This document shows positions 47,242 through 56,939 of a stretch of DNA of 64,000 nucleotides, in pieces. The DNA is from Qipengyuania proteolytica (lineage in GTDB: Bacteria > Pseudomonadota > Alphaproteobacteria > Sphingomonadales > Sphingomonadaceae): positions 310,001 to 374,000 of the forward strand of contig NZ_JAIGNN010000001.1 of assembly GCF_019711565.1 (NCBI RefSeq), read 5' to 3'. The stretch's first letter is position 1. Each line of letters begins with the position of its first letter. The notes under the pieces were generated by a model that was not told the DNA's origin, did not search any database, and saw only the letters and a list, made by a program, of their open reading frames with translations. Position numbers and translations under genes: made by a program.

Positions 47242-48201
47242 ATGGCTACGAACGCATCCGATCCCTATTCCATCCTCGGTGTGGCGCGCAATGCGTCCGA
47301 GAAGGACATCAAGAGCGCCTATCGCAAGCTTGCGAAGGAGCTTCATCCCGATCGCAACACGGACAACCCCAAGGCGGCGGAGAAGTTCAGCCAGGTCACG
47401 CAGGCGTATGATCTGCTTTCGGACAAGGACAAGCGCGCCCGTTTCGACCGCGGTGAAATCGACGCCGATGGCAACCCGGCCAATCCCTTCGCCGGCATGG
47501 GTGGCGGCTACGGCGGGGCTGCCGGCGGCCAGCGCGGGTTCCGATCGCAGGACTTCGAAGGCTTCGGCAACGACGGCGTCGACCTCGGCGATATTTTCGA
47601 AGGCCTGTTCGGCGGAGGCCAGCGACGAGGGGCCGGCAGCCCGTTCGGCAACGCCGGTCGCAGACCCCCGCCCCCGCCCCGCAAGGGCGCCGACATCGCC
47701 TATCGCCTGCGAGTGTCCTTCACCGATGCGGCAACATTGAAGGACCAGCGCATCACCCTGTCCGACGGCAAGACGATCGACCTCAAGCTGCCCAAGGGCG
47801 TCGAGGACGGCACCCAGATGCGGCTCAAGGGCAAGGGCCAGCAGGGGCCCGGCGGTGCGGGGGACGGGCTGGTCACCATCGCGATCGACAAGCACAGGCT
47901 CTACAAGCGCGAGGGCGACGATGTGCGCTTTGCCCTGCCCATCACGCTCGACGAGGCGGTGAACGGCGGCAAGGTGCGCGTGCCCACGGTCGACGGACCG
48001 GTGATGATGACGATCAAGCCCGGAACGCATGGCGGAACGGTGTTGCGCCTCAAGGGCAAGGGGTTCACGCGCAAGGACGGCACCCGCGGGGACCAGCTGG
48101 TGACGCTGGAAATCCAGCTGCCGGAAGACCTTGGCGTGCTTGCCAAGCGGCTCGAAGGCTGGAAGGACGAGGGCGACCCACGCAGCAAGCTCGGGGTGTA
48201 A
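47242..48201 (+). CDS. DnaJ-like co-chaperone without zinc finger (CbpA type)
   Basis: The 319-residue protein has a J domain with HPD at residues 35-37, then a Gly- and Phe-rich stretch (about 80-145). Two beta-barrel substrate domains follow directly, with no CXXCXGXG zinc-finger repeats. This is the CbpA or DjlA-like type that helps DnaK. A hydrophobic-poor linker with PPPPPRKG marks the joint. It is followed by a TTG-start gene five bases away. Confidence 0.92.
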   Translation: MATNASDPYSILGVARNASEKDIKSAYRKLAKELHPDRNTDNPKAAEKFSQVTQAYDLLSDKDKRARFDRGEIDADGNPANPFAGMGGGYGGAAGGQRGFRSQDFEGFGNDGVDLGDIFEGLFGGGQRRGAGSPFGNAGRRPPPPPRKGADIAYRLRVSFTDAATLKDQRITLSDGKTIDLKLPKGVEDGTQMRLKGKGQQGPGGAGDGLVTIAIDKHRLYKREGDDVRFALPITLDEAVNGGKVRVPTVDGPVMMTIKPGTHGGTVLRLKGKGFTRKDGTRGDQLVTLEIQLPEDLGVLAKRLEGWKDEGDPRSKLGV

Positions 48202-48205
48202 AGGT

Positions 48206-49231
48206 TTGAATCCCCAACTCCTCCCTGATGGCGGCGAGCAGGAAAAGCACCTGCTGTCGCCAGAGGTACGACGCGCCGAAGCCCGGGGACTGGGCAAGCG
48301 GGTCGTGAACCAGGTCGGTCCGGGAACGCGCGCCTGGGATGTGGTGAAGCGCACCGCGATCGGCACCTTCAACGACGGTTTCATCCACGCGGGCAACCTC
48401 GCCTATCTCGCGATGTTTTCGATCTTCCCCTTCTTCATCCTGGGCGCAGCGCTGTTCTCGCTGGTGGGCGAGGAGAGCGAGCGTGCCGCGACAATTAATG
48501 CCGTCCTCGTCGCCATGCCGCCGATGGTGGGCAATGTCATCGAACCGGTCGCGCGCGACGTGATCGAGGCGCGCAGCGGCTGGCTGCTGTGGGTCGGCGC
48601 GCTGGTCGGCCTCTGGACGGTCGGCAGCCTGGTCGAGACGATCCGCGATATCCTGCGCCGGGCCTACGGAACCCGCATGACCCGGGCGTTCTGGATGTAC
48701 CGGCTGTTTTCGTCGGGCATGATCCTGGCGGCCGTGCTGCTGCTCATGCTGTCGCTGATCGCGCAGTTCGTCATCGGCGCCGCACAGGAGGTGATCCAGG
48801 CCTATTTCCCGCAACTGGTCGATCGCCTGACACAGCTGCAACTCTCGCGCATCGTGCCTGCGCTCGGCCTGTTCGGCTCGCTCTACCTGATCTTCTACAC
48901 GCTCACGCCGTCGCGCTACCGCGCGCGGCGCTATCCCAAGTGGCCGGGGGTGCTGTTCACCACGCTGTGGTGGATCGTCGTCACCACCGCCATGCCGGCG
49001 GTGCTGCGGAGCTTTTTCACCTACGACCTCACCTATGGCAGCCTTGCGGGCATCATGATCGCCTTGTTCTTTTTCTGGCTTGTCGGGCTCGGGGTCGTTA
49101 TCGGCGCGGAACTCAATGCGGCGCTGGCGGAATCTCCCGAAGAGGAGATGAACCGGCTGGGGCAGGAAGACGACCGGCGACGAGAGGCGCTGGCCAAGGA
49201 AATCGAAGAGGACACGGCATGGTCGGATTGA
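48206..49231 (+). CDS. YihY/BrkB family membrane protein
   Basis: The 341-residue protein has six hydrophobic segments including GFIHAGNLAYLAMFSIFPFFILGA and YLIFYTLTPSRYR, typical of YihY/BrkB, with a hydrophilic C-terminal tail (EEEMNRLGQEDDRRREALAKEI). The TTG at 48206 is the best available start for a protein of usual length, though a GTG at 48303 is possible. Family members were once called ribonuclease BN, but that assignment is not supported. The stop overlaps the fabI start region. Confidence 0.85.
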   Translation: MNPQLLPDGGEQEKHLLSPEVRRAEARGLGKRVVNQVGPGTRAWDVVKRTAIGTFNDGFIHAGNLAYLAMFSIFPFFILGAALFSLVGEESERAATINAVLVAMPPMVGNVIEPVARDVIEARSGWLLWVGALVGLWTVGSLVETIRDILRRAYGTRMTRAFWMYRLFSSGMILAAVLLLMLSLIAQFVIGAAQEVIQAYFPQLVDRLTQLQLSRIVPALGLFGSLYLIFYTLTPSRYRARRYPKWPGVLFTTLWWIVVTTAMPAVLRSFFTYDLTYGSLAGIMIALFFFWLVGLGVVIGAELNAALAESPEEEMNRLGQEDDRRREALAKEIEEDTAWSD

Positions 49232-50028
49232 TGGCAGGCAAACGCGGGCTGATCATGGGGCTCGCCAACGACAAGTCGCTCGCCTGGGGCATTGCCAAGA
49301 AGCTGGCCGAGCACGGCGCGGAATTGGCCTTTTCCTACCAAGGCGATGCGCTGAAAAAGCGCGTCGAGCCGCTCGCGGCGCAGCTCGGCAGCGACTTCGT
49401 CTTCGAATGCGACGTGTCGGACATGGCCGCGCTCGACGCCGCATTCGACACACTCAAGGCGCGCTGGGAGACGATCGATTTCGTCGTCCATGCAATCGGC
49501 TTTTCCGACAAGAACGAGCTGCGCGGGAAATATGTCGACACCAGCCTCGACAACTTCCTGATGACGATGAACATCTCGGCCTACAGCCTCGTCGCCGTGA
49601 CGAAGCGCGCCGCCGAAATGATGCCGAATGGCGGCTCCATCCTTACGCTGACCTATTATGGCGCGGAAAAGGTCATCCCGCATTACAACGTGATGGGCGT
49701 GGCCAAGGCGGCACTCGAGACCTCGGTCCAGTACCTCGCCAACGACCTCGGCCCGCAGAACATCCGCGTCAACGCGATCAGCGCAGGGCCGGTGAAGACG
49801 CTCGCGGCCAGCGGGATCGGCGATTTCCGCTACATCCTCAAGTGGAACGAACTGAACTCGCCGCTGCGCCGGAACATCACGATCGAGGACGTCGGCGGCT
49901 CGGGCCTCTACTTCCTGTCTGACCTGTCATCGGGCGTGACCGGCGAGACTCATCATGTTGATGGCGGCTACCACGTCGTGGGGATGAAACAGGAAGACGC
50001 GCCCGATATCGGGCTCGACAAGGGGTAG
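49219..50028 (+). CDS. fabI: Enoyl-ACP reductase (NADH)
   Basis: The 269-residue SDR has the FabI start GKRGLIMGLANDKSLAWGIA, the catalytic Tyr156 and Lys163 (Y-x6-K), SAGPVKTLAASGI and DVGGSGLYFLSDLSSGVTGE. It performs the last reduction in the fatty acid elongation cycle and is the target of triclosan and isoniazid-like inhibitors in other bacteria. The ATG at 49219 gives the family's usual start, and an ATG at 49231 overlapping the BrkB stop is possible. Confidence 0.96.
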   Translation: MVGLMAGKRGLIMGLANDKSLAWGIAKKLAEHGAELAFSYQGDALKKRVEPLAAQLGSDFVFECDVSDMAALDAAFDTLKARWETIDFVVHAIGFSDKNELRGKYVDTSLDNFLMTMNISAYSLVAVTKRAAEMMPNGGSILTLTYYGAEKVIPHYNVMGVAKAALETSVQYLANDLGPQNIRVNAISAGPVKTLAASGIGDFRYILKWNELNSPLRRNITIEDVGGSGLYFLSDLSSGVTGETHHVDGGYHVVGMKQEDAPDIGLDKG

Positions 50029-50031
50029 AAT

Positions 50032-51297
50032 TCAGGCGACGTCCGGCCAGATGCCGCGGGTGTCGTAGACGGCCTTGTTCTGGCGCTCTTCGGGCGGAAT
50101 GACCTTGAAGACGTCGTGGTCAACCAGCGTGATCAGCACATCCGATTCCTCGAGCGCGGTGTCGATGTCGACCAGTTCAGCGCCGGTGCCGTCGAATTCC
50201 GCCGGCAGCTCGCCCGCATAGGGCTCGACCACCTGCACGCGGTCGCCAAACTCGCGCGCGAGGCTGGCGGCGACATAGCGCGCCGGGCTTTCGCGGAAGT
50301 CGTCGATATTCGCCTTGAAGGCGAGGCCGAGGCAGGCGACCTTGGCGCCCGGTTGCACCTCCACCAATGCCTTTGCGCGGGCGAGGACGTGGTGCATCTT
50401 GGCATCGTTGGTCTCGCGCGCCTGCCGGATGATCTTCGCTTCCTCGGGCGCGCCGTGGACGATGAACCACGGGTCGACCGCGATGCAGTGCCCGCCGACG
50501 CCCGGGCCGGGGGTGAGGATGTTCACGCGCGGATGGCGATTGGCGAGGCGGATCACCTCCCACACGTCGAGCCCCTGCCGGTCGGCGATCATCGACAGCT
50601 CGTTGGCGAAGGCGATATTGACGTCGCGGAAGCTGTTCTCGACCAGCTTGGTCATTTCGGCACTGCGCGCATCGGTGGTGACACATTCGCCCTTCACGAA
50701 GCGCTTGTAGAAGGCGAGCGCCTTGCGCGCGCAGCGCGGGGTGATGCCGCCGATCGAACGGTCGTTATGCGTCAGCTCCTCGAGGATCTTCCCGGGCAGG
50801 ACGCGTTCCGGGCAATAGGCGATGCTGACGTCGGGCTGGCCGTCGGTAAGGCCCGGCATGGCGAGGTCGGGGCGCCTAGCGGCCATCGCATCGCGCATCG
50901 CCTCGGTCGTGCCGACGGGCGAGGTCGATTCGAGGATCACCACGTCGCCCTTCTTGAGCACGCCCGCCACCTTCTCGGCTGCGGCCATGACGTAGGAGGT
51001 GTCCGGCGTGTGGTTGCCGTCCTTTTCGAACGGCGTCGGCACCGCGATGACGAAGACGTCGGCGGCGCTGATCTCGGTCGAGGCGCGCAGCAGGCCGCGC
51101 TGGACCACCGCCTGCACCAGCCCGTCGAGATCGACTTCCTCGATGTGGATTTCGCCGCGATTGATCGTCTCGACAACCCTTTCCGACACGTCGAGCCCGA
51201 GCACCGGACAGCCCGCGCGCGCGATGATCGCGGCGGTGGGCAGGCCAATATAGCCGAGGCCGATGACGCAGACGTCGGGCTTGGTATCACCACGCAT
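50032..51297 (-). CDS. wecC: UDP-N-acetyl-D-mannosamine dehydrogenase
   Basis: The 421-residue protein has the NAD-binding start VCVIGLGYIGLPTAA. The middle contains the LVENSFRDVNIAFANEL and PGPGVGGHCIAVDPWF segments with the active-site cysteine (near residue 260). These mark the UDP-glucose/GDP-mannose dehydrogenase family, WecC group. It oxidises UDP-ManNAc to UDP-ManNAcA. The epimerase gene just upstream supplies the substrate, and together they make a precursor for a surface polysaccharide. Confidence 0.93.
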   Translation of the reverse strand: MRGDTKPDVCVIGLGYIGLPTAAIIARAGCPVLGLDVSERVVETINRGEIHIEEVDLDGLVQAVVQRGLLRASTEISAADVFVIAVPTPFEKDGNHTPDTSYVMAAAEKVAGVLKKGDVVILESTSPVGTTEAMRDAMAARRPDLAMPGLTDGQPDVSIAYCPERVLPGKILEELTHNDRSIGGITPRCARKALAFYKRFVKGECVTTDARSAEMTKLVENSFRDVNIAFANELSMIADRQGLDVWEVIRLANRHPRVNILTPGPGVGGHCIAVDPWFIVHGAPEEAKIIRQARETNDAKMHHVLARAKALVEVQPGAKVACLGLAFKANIDDFRESPARYVAASLAREFGDRVQVVEPYAGELPAEFDGTGAELVDIDTALEESDVLITLVDHDVFKVIPPEERQNKAVYDTRGIWPDVA

Positions 51298-51371
51298 GAA
51301 TTTTCGTGTCCCTGAACCGTGTTGAAGCCGGTCTACCGCCTGTCGGTAAATTTAACAGTAACGCTACGTTC

Positions 51372-52493
51372 CTAGCGAGCGAGGAGGTCGCAGATGCGCT
51401 GCGCCGACAACCCGTCGCCGAAGGGATTGTGCGCGCGGGCCATGGCGGAATAGGCCTCGGGATCGTCCAGCAGGCGCTCGGTTTCGCGCACGATCGTGTC
51501 GGCATCGGTGCCCACCAGCTTCGCGGTCCCTGCCGCAACACCCTCGGGGCGCTCGGTTGTTTCGCGCATGACGAGCACCGGCTTGCCCAGTGCGGGCGCC
51601 TCTTCCTGCACCCCGCCGCTATCTGTCAGCATGAGCTCTGCAATGTTCAGCAGACGGGCGAAATGCGGATAGTCGAGCGGTTCGATCAGCGCGACATTGT
51701 CGAGTCCTGCCAGCTGTTCGTTCATCACGGCGTGGACGTTAGGGTTGAGATGAACCGGAAAAATAACCGCAATATCTCCGCGTGAGGCAATCCGTTTAAC
51801 CGCATCGGCGATATTCTGCATGCCGTCGCCGAAATTCTCGCGGCGGTGGCTGGTCATGCCGATGATGCGCTTGCCCGCAAACCTGGTCTCGAGATCGGCG
51901 AGGCCGGAGACGAGCCCCGGCTCCGCTTCCACCTTCGCGCTGACCCAGTGCAGCGCATCGATCACCGTGTTGCCCGTCACATGCACAGTGGCCGGATCGG
52001 TGTTTTCCTTGAGCAGCGCATCGCGAGCGGTATCGGTCGGCGCGCAGTGGAGCGCGGCAAAAGTTCCGACGACGCGGCGATTCACCTCCTCGGGCCAGGG
52101 GTGGTAGATGTCGCCGCTGCGCAGGCCGGCTTCGACATGGCAGACGGGAATCTGGCGGTAGTAAGCGGCGATCGCGCCCGCCATGACCGTGGTCGTATCG
52201 CCCTGTACCACAACCCAGTCGGGCGTTTCCGCGTCGAGCACCCTGCCAATCTCGACCAGCGCACGCGCCGTCAGCGCGTCGAGCGTCTGGCCGGGCGTCA
52301 TCAGGTCGAGATCGTGATGCGGCACGACATCGGCAATCGCCAGCACTTGGTCGAGCATGCCGCGATGCTGCGCGGAGACACAGACGCGGCTGTCGAAGCG
52401 CGGATCGGCGTCCAGCGCGTGCACGAGTGGGAACAGCTTGATCGCTTCCGGACGGGTACCGAAAACGGTGAGAATCTTGCGGGGTTCAGCCAT
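51372..52493 (-). CDS. wecB: UDP-N-acetylglucosamine 2-epimerase (non-hydrolysing)
   Basis: The 373-residue protein has the standard WecB pattern: ILTVFGTRPEAIKLFPLV, the QGDTTTVMAG segment, HVEAGLRSGD, HRRENFG and DSGGVQEEAPALGKPVLV. It converts UDP-GlcNAc to UDP-ManNAc, the substrate of the dehydrogenase encoded 74 bases downstream. No glycosyltransferase lies next to the pair. Confidence 0.96.
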   Translation of the reverse strand: MAEPRKILTVFGTRPEAIKLFPLVHALDADPRFDSRVCVSAQHRGMLDQVLAIADVVPHHDLDLMTPGQTLDALTARALVEIGRVLDAETPDWVVVQGDTTTVMAGAIAAYYRQIPVCHVEAGLRSGDIYHPWPEEVNRRVVGTFAALHCAPTDTARDALLKENTDPATVHVTGNTVIDALHWVSAKVEAEPGLVSGLADLETRFAGKRIIGMTSHRRENFGDGMQNIADAVKRIASRGDIAVIFPVHLNPNVHAVMNEQLAGLDNVALIEPLDYPHFARLLNIAELMLTDSGGVQEEAPALGKPVLVMRETTERPEGVAAGTAKLVGTDADTIVRETERLLDDPEAYSAMARAHNPFGDGLSAQRICDLLAR

Positions 52494-52536
52494 GAGCGCC
52501 GTAGTAAGCGCAAATGGTTAAGCGGCGATAGACGCG

Positions 52537-53154
52537 TTACATTTCGGGCGGCTGGACCAGATCTTCCTCGCTCGTCACGTCTTCGCTTTCCATGCCTGCG
52601 ACCGTCGTGTCGTCTGCCGCGGCTTCGTCGGGCGTCTGGCCGGCGCGCTCGCGCTCGAGCCGCTCCATATAGTCACGTTCGATCATTTCGACGCGGTCCT
52701 GCTCCTCCGCAGCCTCGGCGTCGATGCCCTCGAGGCGCTCGGCGCGCGCTTCGGCAACGAGCTGGCCGAAGCGGACCTCGGAGGAATTCTCCTTGTCGGC
52801 ATAAGCGTTGCGAATCAGTTCCTGCGTGCAGCCGGTGAAGCCGCCTGCGCCAACCGGCGAGCAGGACATGATGCCCGAAGCGCCCACATATTCGAGCTGT
52901 TCCACGCGCTGCGCCCAGGCCTCATTGGCCGGATTATCGGAAAAGCGCAGGCGCTCGGGGATGCGGAACCGCTCGTTCTCGTTCTTGCGCGCGCACACGA
53001 CGATCTGGTCGGCCGTGCTCTCGGGGCAGGCGTCATCGCCATAGACGATGACCATGTTGTAGCTGTCGTCACCGGTCTCGACCGGAGTCTGCGCAATAGC
53101 GGGGCCAGCCAGAGCAGCGGCTGCCAGGGCGAGCAGGGGGACGGGCTTGGTCAT
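52537..53154 (-). CDS. Exported hypothetical protein
   Basis: The 205-residue protein has a signal peptide (cleavage near AIA-QT, residue 21) and a central domain with cysteines in CPESTADQIVVCARK and MSCSPVGAGGFTGCTQEL. A long helical, strongly charged tail (about 130-200) runs after it. I do not recognise a named family, though proteins of this make-up occur in sphingomonads (from memory). It stands between wecB and coq7, with no overlap to either. Confidence 0.8.
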   Translation of the reverse strand: MTKPVPLLALAAAALAGPAIAQTPVETGDDSYNMVIVYGDDACPESTADQIVVCARKNENERFRIPERLRFSDNPANEAWAQRVEQLEYVGASGIMSCSPVGAGGFTGCTQELIRNAYADKENSSEVRFGQLVAEARAERLEGIDAEAAEEQDRVEMIERDYMERLERERAGQTPDEAAADDTTVAGMESEDVTSEEDLVQPPEM

Positions 53155-53242
53155 CGGAACCTCTTCGATCTTTCTGCCCGCGCATTGAGCACGCGTGGCG
53201 GTGAACGCTTACTGAAGCGCATGACGTGGGCGGAGCGTTCCC

Positions 53243-53770
53243 TCAGAGCCGCTCCGACACCCGAATCGCCACGCGGCAGCCCAGCCGGATCATGCCGGAG
53301 AGCAAGGGGTAGGCCGGCGCCCGTTCGGCCCCGGCAGCAAGCGCCGCGTCACGATGTTCGCGCTCGTCCTCGCGAAACTCCTCGATCATCGCCGCCAGTT
53401 CCGGATCCTCGCCGGTTTCGAGCAATTCATCGAGCTGGCGCGAATAATGCTCGTCTATCTCGGTTTCGATCGCGGCAGTGCAGGCCATCGCCGCCTCGGG
53501 ACCGATCAAGGCGGTCGCCGCGCCCAGCGCAAAACCCGCGCGATCCCACAAGGGCTGCAGCACGGTGGGCCGGACGCCGCGCCGCGCCATCAGCGCGTCG
53601 AACTTCGCGCGATGCCCGGCTTCCTGTTCGGCCATGCCGGCGATCTCCGCCGAGTCGGGCGCACGATCGCCCATGACGGCAAGCTGGCCCTCATAAATGC
53701 GCGTCGCGCCGAATTCACCGGCCTGGTCGACGCGGATCATGCGAGCGATATGGTCGGGTACCTTGCTCAT
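53243..53770 (-). CDS. coq7: Demethoxyubiquinone hydroxylase, Coq7 type
   Basis: The 175-residue protein belongs to the di-iron carboxylate Coq7 family. It has GEFGATRIYEGQLAVM (Glu ligand), EQEAGHRAKF (E-x2-H), IETEIDEHY and EDEREHRDAA (E-x2-H). It adds the last ring hydroxyl in ubiquinone synthesis. The ATG at 53770 overlaps the dsbB-like stop (ATGA), and a longer upstream frame would lie within that gene. It ends the leftward run from nadD. Confidence 0.94.
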   Translation of the reverse strand: MSKVPDHIARMIRVDQAGEFGATRIYEGQLAVMGDRAPDSAEIAGMAEQEAGHRAKFDALMARRGVRPTVLQPLWDRAGFALGAATALIGPEAAMACTAAIETEIDEHYSRQLDELLETGEDPELAAMIEEFREDEREHRDAALAAGAERAPAYPLLSGMIRLGCRVAIRVSERL

Positions 53771-54243
53771 GCGCGACGATCCTTGCCGAGCAGCAGCAGG
53801 ATCGCAAGCCCGGACGCAGTCGAGATCAGGAAGTTGAAACCCGCGAGACTGATGCCCAGCAGCGTCCACGCAGGCTCGTCGCAGCGCACCAGCGGCGTGT
53901 TCATGATACTGTCGAGCGCGCTGCCGCCATCGTCGGCGACGATCGCGGCGCAGGAGGTGATGCCGTCCCACCACTTGTATTCGACACCCGCGTGGAACAG
54001 CCCGATCGCGCCCGAAGTGAGGATCGCGATCGCGGCAAGGCCCGTCCACAGCCGCTGCGGCGGCGCAACGAAGGCCAGCAATCCAAGTGCAACGGCCGCA
54101 AAATGCGGCCAGCGTTGCCACCAGCACATTTCGCACGGGTAGAGGCCGAAGCCGTATTGCGACACATAAGCCCCGCCCAGCAGCAGGGCGGGGATTGCCA
54201 GTGCGAGCGCCCGCGCGAGGCGCGAATGGGGAGACAGGCTCAT
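53767..54243 (-). CDS. dsbB: DsbB-like disulfide bond formation protein
   Basis: The 158-residue inner-membrane protein has four spans. The first cysteine pair is Cys37 and Cys40 in LYPCEMCWWQRW, and the second lies in ITSCAAIV and VRCDEP, matching the two redox pairs of DsbB. It would reoxidise DsbA using ubiquinone. It is coupled to the gene for the ubiquinone enzyme Coq7, which is an apt pairing. Confidence 0.9.
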   Translation of the reverse strand: MSLSPHSRLARALALAIPALLLGGAYVSQYGFGLYPCEMCWWQRWPHFAAVALGLLAFVAPPQRLWTGLAAIAILTSGAIGLFHAGVEYKWWDGITSCAAIVADDGGSALDSIMNTPLVRCDEPAWTLLGISLAGFNFLISTASGLAILLLLGKDRRA

Positions 54244-54258
54244 GCCCGCCCGTTTAGC

Positions 54259-55599
54259 TTACTTGGCGCGCGCGGCAACCGCGTTCGGTGCGGTCCGCCG
54301 CAATGTCTCGACCGCATAATGCAGCTGGAAATCGTCGATCCCCTGCTTTTCGAGTTCCTCGGCAGTCTGCTGGAAGCGCGGGTCGTCGCGGGTGTCGCGT
54401 TCCATCGCCTCGTCGGCCATGCCCGCCTCGTTGACCAGGTGTCCGCGCAGGTCCGATTCGCGCATGGTGAACCGCGATTTCTTCGCAAGGTCGGGATCGG
54501 ACAGCTGCGGCACGGCGATGTCGGGCTTGATCCCGCCTTCCTGCACCGAATGGCCCAACGGCGTGTAGTATCTCGCGGTCGTCAGCTTGAGCGCGGCATC
54601 GCGGCCGAGCGGCAGGAGCGACTGGACGCTGCCCTTCCCGAAACTGCGCTGGCCCATGACCACCGCACGGCGATGGTCCTGCAGCGCGCCGGCAACGATC
54701 TCGGAGGCCGAAGCCGAACCGGCGTCGATCAGCACGATGATCGGCAGGCCGTCGGCGATATCGCCGCGGAAGACGGTCTCTGCGTCGTAATAGATGTTCT
54801 CGCCCCGTGCGCGACCGCGCTGCGACACGATCCGTCCTTCGGTCAGGAAAAGGTCCGACAGTGCAACCGCCTCGTCGAGCGAACCGCCCGGGTTGGAGCG
54901 CAGGTCGAGCACAAGGCCGTTGAGCCTCCCGGTCGCCTTGCTGCGCAGGTCTTCCCATGCGGCGAACACATCGCTGCCGACATCGCGCGAGAACTCGTTG
55001 ATCATGATGTGGCCGATATTGCCCGGCTGGAGTTCCCAGGTCACCGGCTCGAGTTCGATCACACCGCGGGTCACGGTCACATCGAATGGCTCGTCACGGC
55101 CCGGGCGGAAGATCGTGAGGCCGATCGAGGTGCCTTCGGGCCCGCGCATCTGCGCCACTGCCTCGTCGAGGCTGCCGCCGACGATCAGTTTCCCGTCGAG
55201 ATGCGTGATGAAGTCGCCGGCTTTCAACCCGACCTTGTCGGCGGGACTGCCGCGGAAAGGCGAGATGATCTTTACCGCACCGTCTTCCATGATGACCGAG
55301 AGGCCGAGGCCGGAGTAGTTTCCGTCGATCATGGTCTCGAGGCGCTGGAGATCGCCGCCGTCGAGGTAGGCTGAGTGCGGGTCCAGCGAGGCGAGCATGC
55401 CGTCGATCATGCCGCGCATCAGCTTCTCGTCGTCGACCTGCTCCACATAGCTAGCCTTGATTCGCTGGTAGACCGCCATGACCTTCGCAAATTCGGGGCC
55501 GGCGCGCCCTTCGACCTGCGCGACACCGGCGGTTGTCGCGGGAATGAGCGCCACGGCGGTGACTAGGGCGGCCGAGCGAAGCAGGGCGGCAAATTTCAT
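54259..55599 (-). CDS. ctpA: S41 family C-terminal processing peptidase
   Basis: The 446-residue protein has a signal peptide (cleavage near residue 27), a PDZ domain with SPADKVGLKAGDFI, and an S41 catalytic domain. That domain carries the DLRSNPGGSLDEAV segment, the Ser-containing GSASASEIVAGAL and the Lys in FGKGSVQ. It trims exported proteins in the periplasm. AGGAGA lies 11 bases before the ATG. It is 15 bases upstream of dsbB in the same direction. Confidence 0.95.
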   Translation of the reverse strand: MKFAALLRSAALVTAVALIPATTAGVAQVEGRAGPEFAKVMAVYQRIKASYVEQVDDEKLMRGMIDGMLASLDPHSAYLDGGDLQRLETMIDGNYSGLGLSVIMEDGAVKIISPFRGSPADKVGLKAGDFITHLDGKLIVGGSLDEAVAQMRGPEGTSIGLTIFRPGRDEPFDVTVTRGVIELEPVTWELQPGNIGHIMINEFSRDVGSDVFAAWEDLRSKATGRLNGLVLDLRSNPGGSLDEAVALSDLFLTEGRIVSQRGRARGENIYYDAETVFRGDIADGLPIIVLIDAGSASASEIVAGALQDHRRAVVMGQRSFGKGSVQSLLPLGRDAALKLTTARYYTPLGHSVQEGGIKPDIAVPQLSDPDLAKKSRFTMRESDLRGHLVNEAGMADEAMERDTRDDPRFQQTAEELEKQGIDDFQLHYAVETLRRTAPNAVAARAK

Positions 55600-55700
55600 C
55601 GGCAATGTGTCTCCTATGCGCGCGCATTCTATCGCGCAGCAGCGCTTAACACCAGATGAGCACGACATGCCCGTCCCGAAAGGGGAAATCGACGGACCGC

Positions 55701-56921
55701 CTATTGCAGGTAGTCGAGGGGGTTCACTGGCGAGCCCCCTTTCCGCAATTCGAGTGTGACGGAAGGATTCTCCGCTGCGGCGAGGCCCAGCGGCGATCCT
55801 GCGACGAGGGATTGCCCGACCGCGACATCGAGCGAGCCGAGACCGGTGACGAGGCTGGTCCAGCCATTGGCATGTTCGACGATGACGATCCGGCCATAGC
55901 CGCGATAGGGCCCGGCAAAGGCCACCCGCCCCGCTCCCGGTGCAACCACTTGCGCGCGCGGCTGCGCGACCAGCTGGATGCCCGCCTCGCGCGGGCCGCC
56001 CTCCCCGCTCTCCCCGAAACCGCGCGCGACCCGGCCGGCGACGGGCAGGATATAGCGGGCCGGCGGCGCGGTCGCAGAGGGCATGGGGCGCGGTGTTTCC
56101 GAGACTCTCGCCGCTTGCGGATCGGCCGGGCGGATCAGCGGACCGGGCAGCGCGGCCAGCCTTTCGCGCAGGCTGCCGGCAGCTTCCAGTTCGCCGACTA
56201 GTGTGTCGAGATCGCGCGCCTGCTCCGCCAGGACAAGCGCTCGCTGCGCTTCGCGGTCGGCCCCGCCCGCAGCCTGTTGCGCCGTCAGCCTTTCGCGTTC
56301 GGCCGCCGCGACGAGAGCCTTGCGCCGCTCGATCAGCGCCACCTCGCTATCGCGCCGGTCCGCCAGCGCCTGCTGCGCTTCCGCTTCGAGCGCGCGCGCC
56401 CGATCGAGTTCTCCGCGCAACGCCGCGGTTCGGTTGCGCACCAACGGGATCGCGCTGTCGAGAACCGCGCGCGTATGGACGAGGTCCCTGAGCGAACCTG
56501 GTTGCAGCGCCGACAGCGTCAGCGGGCGTCGCGATATGCTTTGGAGGGCTCCGGTCAACCGGACGAGCGGTTCGCGGCGCTCGGCAAGGCGGCGATCGAG
56601 AGTCCTGCGCTGACGGCTGGCGAGCGCGAAGCGCGCTTCCGCAGCCGCGATCCCCGCCTCCGCCTGCTGCACCCGCGCGGCAAGGGCTGCGGCCTGCTGC
56701 ACAGCCTTTTCCGCCGCCTCGCGCGATTGTGCGGCCTGCTGTTCGAGCCGCTCGCCCCGGGCACGGGCGTTGCGCTGTTGCTGGCGCGCCGCGTCGAGCG
56801 CATCGCGGGCTTCCGCCGTGCTCGTAAACCGTGTGGGCGCCTGCGCCTCCGCCGGGGCCAGCAAGATCCCTGCCCCCAGGAGCGCGCACAGAAGACAGAT
56901 GGGGGCAAACAGCCGGATCAT
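55701..56921 (-). CDS. Murein hydrolase activator EnvC-like (degenerate LytM)
   Basis: The 406-residue protein has a signal peptide (residues 1-26), long Ala-, Arg- and Gln-rich coiled coils (about 40-260) and a C-terminal LytM domain. The metal-binding residues of active M23 peptidases (H-x3-D and HxH) are missing: the corresponding stretches read AGIQLVAQ and TLELRKGG. This is the EnvC/NlpD type, which activates amidases during cell division rather than cutting murein itself. It lies between rlmH and ctpA, both transcribed in the same direction. Confidence 0.9.
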   Translation of the reverse strand: MIRLFAPICLLCALLGAGILLAPAEAQAPTRFTSTAEARDALDAARQQQRNARARGERLEQQAAQSREAAEKAVQQAAALAARVQQAEAGIAAAEARFALASRQRRTLDRRLAERREPLVRLTGALQSISRRPLTLSALQPGSLRDLVHTRAVLDSAIPLVRNRTAALRGELDRARALEAEAQQALADRRDSEVALIERRKALVAAAERERLTAQQAAGGADREAQRALVLAEQARDLDTLVGELEAAGSLRERLAALPGPLIRPADPQAARVSETPRPMPSATAPPARYILPVAGRVARGFGESGEGGPREAGIQLVAQPRAQVVAPGAGRVAFAGPYRGYGRIVIVEHANGWTSLVTGLGSLDVAVGQSLVAGSPLGLAAAENPSVTLELRKGGSPVNPLDYLQ

Positions 56922-56939
56922 GGCGTCAGTCCTGCACCA